DNA of 6,142 nucleotides from JACJXF01 sp964349045 (GTDB lineage Bacteria > Bacteroidota > Bacteroidia > Bacteroidales > GCA-2748055). Below the pieces are notes generated by a model. The model was not told the origin of the DNA. It did no database searches and saw nothing but the letters and a program-made list of their open reading frames with translations. The translations under genes were made by a program, and so were the position numbers. Below, one piece after another: positions 5,606-6,142 of the stretch. Each line of letters starts with the position of its first letter. The stretch's first letter is position 1. Where the stretch lies: contig CAYGFI010000234.1 in the NCBI GenBank assembly GCA_964349045.1, positions 1 through 6,142 of the forward strand, given 5' to 3'.

Positions 5606-5616
5606 GTTCTTTAGAA
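5606..5616 (+). promoter_or_regulatory. boxA-like element, copy 2 (degenerate)
   Basis: GTTCTTTAGAA stands at the same distance from P3 as the other copies stand from their promoters. It differs from copy 3 (GTTCTTTGAAA) at two positions. Confidence 0.3.
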
Positions 5617-5637
5617 TTAAAAAAATCGAAATAAAGA

Positions 5638-5668
5638 TTGTGTAGTTAGTAAGAGTTTATTAACTTTG
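5638..5668 (+). promoter_or_regulatory. rRNA promoter P4 (closest to 16S)
   Basis: TAACTTTG (5661-5668) is an exact -7 box followed by GCAGTCC. The -33 element is weaker: ATTG, with TTG at 5638-5640, 20 bp upstream. Transcripts from here would have a leader of about 120 nt before the mature 16S end. A boxA-like sequence follows 26 nt downstream. Confidence 0.6.
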
Positions 5669-5693
5669 CAGTCCACAAAAAATTGAAAAAATA

Positions 5694-5704
5694 GTTCTTT
5701 GAAA
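5694..5704 (+). promoter_or_regulatory. boxA-like element, copy 3
   Basis: GTTCTTTGAAA, followed by ATATTG, is the copy nearest to 16S and is present in transcripts from all four promoters. This wording is common in Bacteroidota rRNA leaders and spacers, which makes it the most likely functional boxA of the three. Confidence 0.5.
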
Positions 5705-5770
5705 ATATTGAAAAGGTAAAAAGGTCAAATGCAACTGAAAATTCTTTTTTAGGTAATAATGTAATGGATC

Positions 5771-5783
5771 TTGAGCAACTCAA
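5771..5783 (+). promoter_or_regulatory. Small hairpin just upstream of 16S
   Basis: TTGAG and CTCAA form a perfect 5-bp stem with a CAA loop, 12 nt before the inferred 16S 5' end. It may be part of the leader structure used in 16S processing. The matching 3' flank of 16S lies outside the window, so pairing across the gene cannot be tested. Confidence 0.3.
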
Positions 5784-5795
5784 CTTTTTATAATT

Positions 5796-6142
5796 ACAAT
5801 GAAGAGTTTGATCCTGGCTCAGGATGAACGCTAGCGGCAGGCCTAACACATGCAAGTCGAGGGGTAACAGGTTTAGCAATAAATGCTGACGACCGGCGCA
5901 CGGGTGAGTATCGCGTTTGCAACCTACCTTTAACTGGGGGATAGCCCGGAGAAATTCGGATTAATACCCCATAACAATATAAAGAGGCATCTTTTTATAT
6001 TTAAAGCTCCGGCGGTTAAAGATGGGCATGCGTGACATTAGCTTGTTGGTGAGGTAACGGCTCACCAAGGCTACGATGTCTAGGGGGTCTGAGAGGATGA
6101 TCCCCCACACTGGTACTGAGACACGGACCAGACTCCTACGGG
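5796..6142 (+). rRNA. rrs: 16S ribosomal RNA, 5' part (cut by window end)
   Basis: The first ~347 nt of the small-subunit rRNA are present. The universal AGAGTTTGATCCTGGCTCAG lies at 5803-5822; counting back from E. coli position 8 places the 5' end at about 5796. GATGAACGCTAGCGGCAGGC follows, and CTAACACATGCAAGTCGAGG is the usual Bacteroidia form with a short V1 loop. The V2 hairpin ATATAAAGAG / CTTTTTATAT and the GGTAACGGCTCACCAAGGC block are intact. The window stops inside the conserved ACTCCTACGGG, about E. coli position 348, so roughly 1.2 kb is missing. It is a normal-looking functional gene start, probably heading an rRNA operon transcribed to the right. The taxonomic signal is Bacteroidota, probably Bacteroidales or a related order. 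Confidence 0.97.

Larger units (their letters stand above)
5117..5795. other. Divergent intergenic region between glycosyltransferase gene and rRNA operon
   Basis: These 679 bp hold no credible protein gene. From left to right they contain the short 5' region of the glycosyltransferase gene, the palindromic octamer array D (5193-5256), a perfect CCTGTACAGG palindrome (5255-5264), about 80 bp with no visible signal, and then the rRNA leader with four TAnnTTTG promoters and three boxA-like sequences. The leader is strongly A/T-rich with many A-tracts, as expected upstream of strong rRNA promoters. Confidence 0.75.

Noticed and set aside
5646..5879. 77-codon minus-strand frame
   Set aside because: It lies antisense to the rRNA leader and the start of 16S, where protein coding is not expected.
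1..6142. Insertion sequence, prophage, toxin-antitoxin or defence system
   Set aside because: No transposase, integrase, nuclease or toxin-like product is encoded; all sizeable credible genes are housekeeping or envelope genes.

Overview
The window looks like a chromosomal piece of a Bacteroidota bacterium, probably Bacteroidales or a close relative. Three things support this: the first ~350 nt of a 16S rRNA with a Bacteroidia-like 5' end; several promoters of the Bacteroidota type (-33 TTTG, about 19-21 bp, -7 TAnnTTTG); and proteins whose motifs match Bacteroidota versions, including a class I dihydroorotase with a DDQVHFREPG metal motif. No species-level call is justified from the sequence alone.

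Layout. Positions 1-170 hold two octamer tandem arrays in opposite orientation. They lie directly in front of a plus-strand gene (198-1148) for an exported, probably outer-membrane, protein of unknown function. Converging on it from the minus strand is an aspartate kinase of the divergent type known from ectoine gene clusters (1229-2617). A 418-bp gap follows (2618-3035). It carries a likely -7 box for the kinase, a possible small plus-strand transcript, and a short octamer array. Next come two tightly coupled minus-strand genes: a DPM1-like glycosyltransferase (4379-5116) followed 2 bp later by dihydroorotase pyrC (3036-4376). From 5117 to 5795 there is no credible protein gene. This stretch holds a palindromic octamer array and a long rRNA leader with four Bacteroidota-type promoters, the last three each followed by a boxA-like sequence. 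The 16S gene starts at about 5796 and is cut by the window end.

How the genes relate. The kinase opens the aspartate family pathway and pyrC acts in de novo pyrimidine synthesis. The glycosyltransferase probably makes a lipid-linked sugar donor for envelope glycosylation. They are housekeeping or envelope genes sharing a strand, not a recognisable dedicated system. I see no defence, mobile or secondary-metabolite cluster.

The most notable features are non-coding: a family of period-8 repeats with core GTRA that appears only between genes, at three sites, often as opposed arms; and a reiterated promoter-plus-boxA module in front of the rRNA operon. Both window ends lie in sequence likely to be repeated in the genome (octamers at the left, 16S at the right), which suggests this is a complete assembly contig broken at repeats.
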